Source of the DNA: Manihot esculenta
Taxonomy: Eukaryota; Streptophyta; Magnoliopsida; Malpighiales; Euphorbiaceae
DNA length: 64,000 bases
Direction of reading: 5' to 3'
Assembly: GCF_001659605.2 (NCBI RefSeq)
Contig: NC_035176.2
Location: 28,700,716 to 28,764,715 of the forward strand
In this document: one piece after another, positions 60,457 through 64,000 of the stretch
Layout of the letters: each line of letters opens with the position of its first letter
How positions within the stretch are numbered: position 1 is the stretch's first letter
The notes under the pieces: generated by a model
Seen by the model: the letters and a program-made list of their open reading frames with translations, nothing else
Told to the model about the DNA's origin: nothing
Database searches by the model: none
Translations under genes and position numbers: made by a program

Positions 60457-63400
60457 TTACTACACTCTTTCTTCTATTTTCAATTTGATTTAACTCATTT
60501 CTCAACTTTTTCACTACCCCATGAATAGTTAGATATTCTACACTGCTCCTGCATATTAGCACATTAGCATCACATCATTGTCACTACTTAATATCTTCAG
60601 TCCATCCCTCTAATCTTGCCCTGGCATCCTCCAATAATACCTTTGCAGTATGACAATACACTTTCCACACTTTCCCATCATCATAACTTCATTCATTTTA
60701 TCTTTGGACAATATGTCTTTTCCAAATAATACAGTGATATGGTACAAAACAATGTCTTCACTATCAAGTAATATGGCATAAAATATAAAAAAATCAAAAG
60801 AAAACAAATCACTTTATTGCTTACAACTCCAGTGTTTTTTCGTAAAAAAATAAGAAAAAAAAAAAAGAAAGTTTGTTTGTACTCGTAATCGAGAGAGGAA
60901 ATCAAATGAGAGGAAAAAAGATGAAAGAGAATAGTCTATGAGCGGGATGAAGATTTGAAAAGAGAGGATAATATAATTTCACGTGGACATTCCATGTCAG
61001 CAATTAAACAGAGAAATGAATGGAAAATATTGTTGATAAGTTTTACGATATATAAATCGAATTTGAAAATTAAAAAAAAAAAATGAGTGGTCGAAATAAA
61101 AGTGACTAAAAATAATGGACTTTCCGTGAAAATTACCCCTAAACTAACCCCAATAAGATGATGATAGGCTAAGCAAAGTGAAAAAATCCGTAAAGAAAAT
61201 TATAATGACGTCATTGTGTTTTTTAAAATTAATTGCTTAATTTATATTTCAAAATTACTTAATTAAAATATTTATATATTTTTAAATTAATCTCCTTAAT
61301 TTTTTCAAATAAAAACTTTAACTAATTTATTTAAATTTGACCAAATTAAAAATGAAATTCTATGGTTGTATAAAAATTTATATGAATTTCCTTTTAAATA
61401 AAATCAATTATTTCATTTTTATTTTTTAATAATAACAAACTCGATCATTTCAAACAAAGCTTTTAGATCTCAGATGAGTATTTTAAAACTTTTTGTTACA
61501 CGTGTCTCGCAAATGCCACGGTTTCGTGGACTTCTCGTGTGCTGGTGGGTGACCTGCGACTTCCAAATACAATCTCGTGTTCTTTTAATAAATGCGCTGC
61601 CATTTTTCGTTTTGATTTGTTTTTTGTCAAATCCTATTGAAAAAATTCTTATATAACACTGTTATAAATATATATTCAATCAATAAAAAATAATAGTATA
61701 TTAATTAAAATTACAATAAATTTTATATTTAAATTTAAATTAACAACACTCTAAATATATAAGGATATGTAAAAAATAATTACTCCACGCTTTATCTTTT
61801 TCTTTTTAAAAAAAATTATTTAAATTAGATTTACATGAACATATCATTGGAAATGTGTAATGAAAATCATATAAAATTTTATATATTTATTTTATAGATT
61901 ATATATATTAATTTATATAAAAATTCTTTTTGTTTTTTATAAATGGATTCTATTCGGTTAGTATAGGACTAATTAGATTTTGCTAATAAAACAATAAATA
62001 TAAAAGAATTTCTTAAAAATGAGAGGTTAAAAATTAAAAATTTTGAAATTTTAATTAAAAATATTTTTAAATAAGTAAAGAAAGATTATTTATAATTTAA
62101 AAAATTATAATATAAAAAATTATAAAAAAATTTAAAAATAATCAAAATATAAAATTGAGTGAAATTTCCATTCCAAATTTTATGAAAGGTGTATAGTTAT
62201 TATCACATTTTAAAAAATTGTAAGTTTTGAATTTTTTTTTTTAAAAAGTTATCGTGAATTTTTATCTGATGTCAATAATAAAAAATTAAATTTGATCTAA
62301 ATCTATCGTAACGTATAAGACTGATTGTTCCGTATCACCAATTTTCTATTCTTTAAGGTAATCAATCACATCCTTTAGTTTTTTTTTTTTTAAGTTTTCT
62401 TTAAAAAGAAAATTCCAACTTCTTTTTGATAATTTTGTATTTGTACGGAATATTGAAATTTGGGCATGTTTCTTACTATCCTCATGTCGGGAAAATATGA
62501 TCCTTGAACTGGCTGAAGTTTTTCTTACTTCAGATATGGACAGAAATTGCTCTGCTCTTGCTTTTCATTTAGTGTATTAACCGATTCTTTTCATTTCCTG
62601 ATAAAGTTATTGTTTTCTACGTTCGTTATTGATGTATTGAAGAAATATTGAAATGTGGACATTTGAGAGAAGAAATTTGGATTATTTGGGTGAGGGACAT
62701 GGTAGAAAAGGAAGTTGATTAGGAAGAGATAAGGTGGAATTTTGATGTTTGGTTGATGGGAAAGTCAAGGGAAAATAAATTCTTATGAATTAGAGATTTC
62801 AATGTGGGTATTTAGTAGATTTTAGCTAAGTTTTAATTATGGTTTAATCGTACTTAATGTTAAAGTTATATTTTAATTGTACAAGGGATATAAGCAAGAA
62901 ATTATAAAAAAGGTTAAATTATTTTACTCAACGAATAAAAAATAACTAAAAGTTTAAATTTATCATGAATTATATAATAGAGATAAAAAAAAATTAAATT
63001 TTATTTTTTAATTTAAATTTATTCTAAACTATTATTAAAAATCTATGGTATTAAAAATTATCGTATGAATTAAGCTTATTTGTCCTTTTAATTACATTTT
63101 AGGAGTAAATTTAAATTGAAAAATAAAATTTATCTATACTTTAAAAGTAAATTTAATTTTTTAATAAAAAATATAATTAATTAATAAATACTCTAATAAA
63201 TGAAAAAATAACACGTGTCCTTTCCCTCTTTCTTTCTTAAACTATCTTTCGTAAATTTAATTAATAATAATAATAATAATAATAACAATAATCTATGACA
63301 AGTGGCCAGCTTAAAATTTAGTTAAATTTAAAATTTAGTTAAATTTGATTTTAGTTATAATTTAATTTTTTAAAATTAAAAAGTTGAGATATAAAACATA

Positions 63401-64000
63401 TTGATAAAATGAAGATAAAAAATAATCACTATCACTGTTCCATACATGCTCAATAATTGAAAAATTAGTGTTCATATGATTTTTAATTTCTGTTATTTTA
63501 ATAATAAATAATTTAAATCTTAAAGTGTCACTCATTTACAAAATATCGTCAAAAATGTTAAAAATCATTGTCAGATTACTTTTTTCATTTAGTTTTTAAT
63601 AAAATGAAAATAAGAAAAATAAAATTAAAATATAGAAAAAGAAAGAACAATTGAATGGATACCGGTACACCCTACTGATACACAGGGAATGGTCATATTA
63701 TTGTAATTAATTCTACAGATTCTAGTCAATCTCAACTAGGGACCTAAACGGGTAGGGTAACTGCGAAATTGAAGGTACCTAAACCCGAATCCAATTATAT
63801 ATAAAATTTTCCAATCCGTCCCAAATCTGTTTAGTATTTTCATTTTACTATCCGTACCCGTTCTAAATCTGTTTAACAATACCCGTACAATACCCGAATC
63901 CGACCGAACCCGATTTTTTTAAATTGAATTCAATGAAAAAAATTTAAAAATTTAGATCTTATAACCCAAATATCAAACCCTAAATTAAAAAATTTGCACA
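60457..64000. other. AT-rich terminal spacer
   Basis: No supported gene. 60460-61000 may be the rest of the MULE 5' region. A TAA microsatellite lies at about 63262-63290. The 61474-61656 frame has no recognisable homology. From 63780 to 63920 short motifs of the form ACCCGAATCC and TACCCGTACC recur, as in degenerate repeats. Confidence 0.5.

Overview
The window is nuclear DNA of a flowering plant, most likely a eudicot. The evidence is intron-bearing genes of plant-only families, very AT-rich spacers, L1-type LINEs with a DUF4283/zinc-knuckle ORF1, and Ty3/gypsy chromoviruses primed by initiator-Met tRNA. A Euphorbiaceae origin (cassava or a relative) is only an impression and cannot be proved from the sequence alone.

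Three host genes are supported: a two-exon LRR receptor-like kinase of the LRR-III type whose kinase domain looks catalytically dead (22390-24438, +); a LOB-domain transcription factor (49597-50238, -); and an intronless cytochrome-b5-fused sphingolipid delta-8 desaturase (52346-53689, -). They do not form an operon or an evident pathway. The last two are neighbours on the same strand.

The rest is mostly transposable elements in two nested stacks. Left stack (about 585-20290): a decayed LINE on the minus strand is split by a solo LTR (1575-3830), a full-length Tekay/Del-like Ty3/gypsy element on the plus strand (6599-16367, LTRs that look identical, one nonsense codon in pol) and another solo LTR (16824-19088). 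Right stack (about 26780-48300): a second decayed LINE, on the plus strand, is split by a full-length minus-strand element of the same superfamily (30264-40152, intact 1660-residue Gag-Pol), by an old solo LTR (40349-46148) that contains a different LTR (41628-45312) that itself contains another solo LTR (41853-44090), and by a truncated relative of that different LTR (46821-48174). Target-site duplications could be read for five of the six complete insertions; the exception is the youngest one.

Right of the genes (53690-64000) is AT-rich spacer with a dead MULE (Mutator-like) transposase on the minus strand (about 59040-60460).

The most interesting observation is in the Tekay-like LTR family. 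Every LTR copy keeps a strong 5' splice-donor site in its leader, and both full-length elements have an acceptor just before the gag ATG. This predicts a spliced mRNA lacking about 1.9 kb of LTR and the primer-binding site. The same LTRs carry dense clusters of the 13-bp palindrome TTCGGCGGCCGAA and a hairpin array whose form is kept while its sequence drifts.
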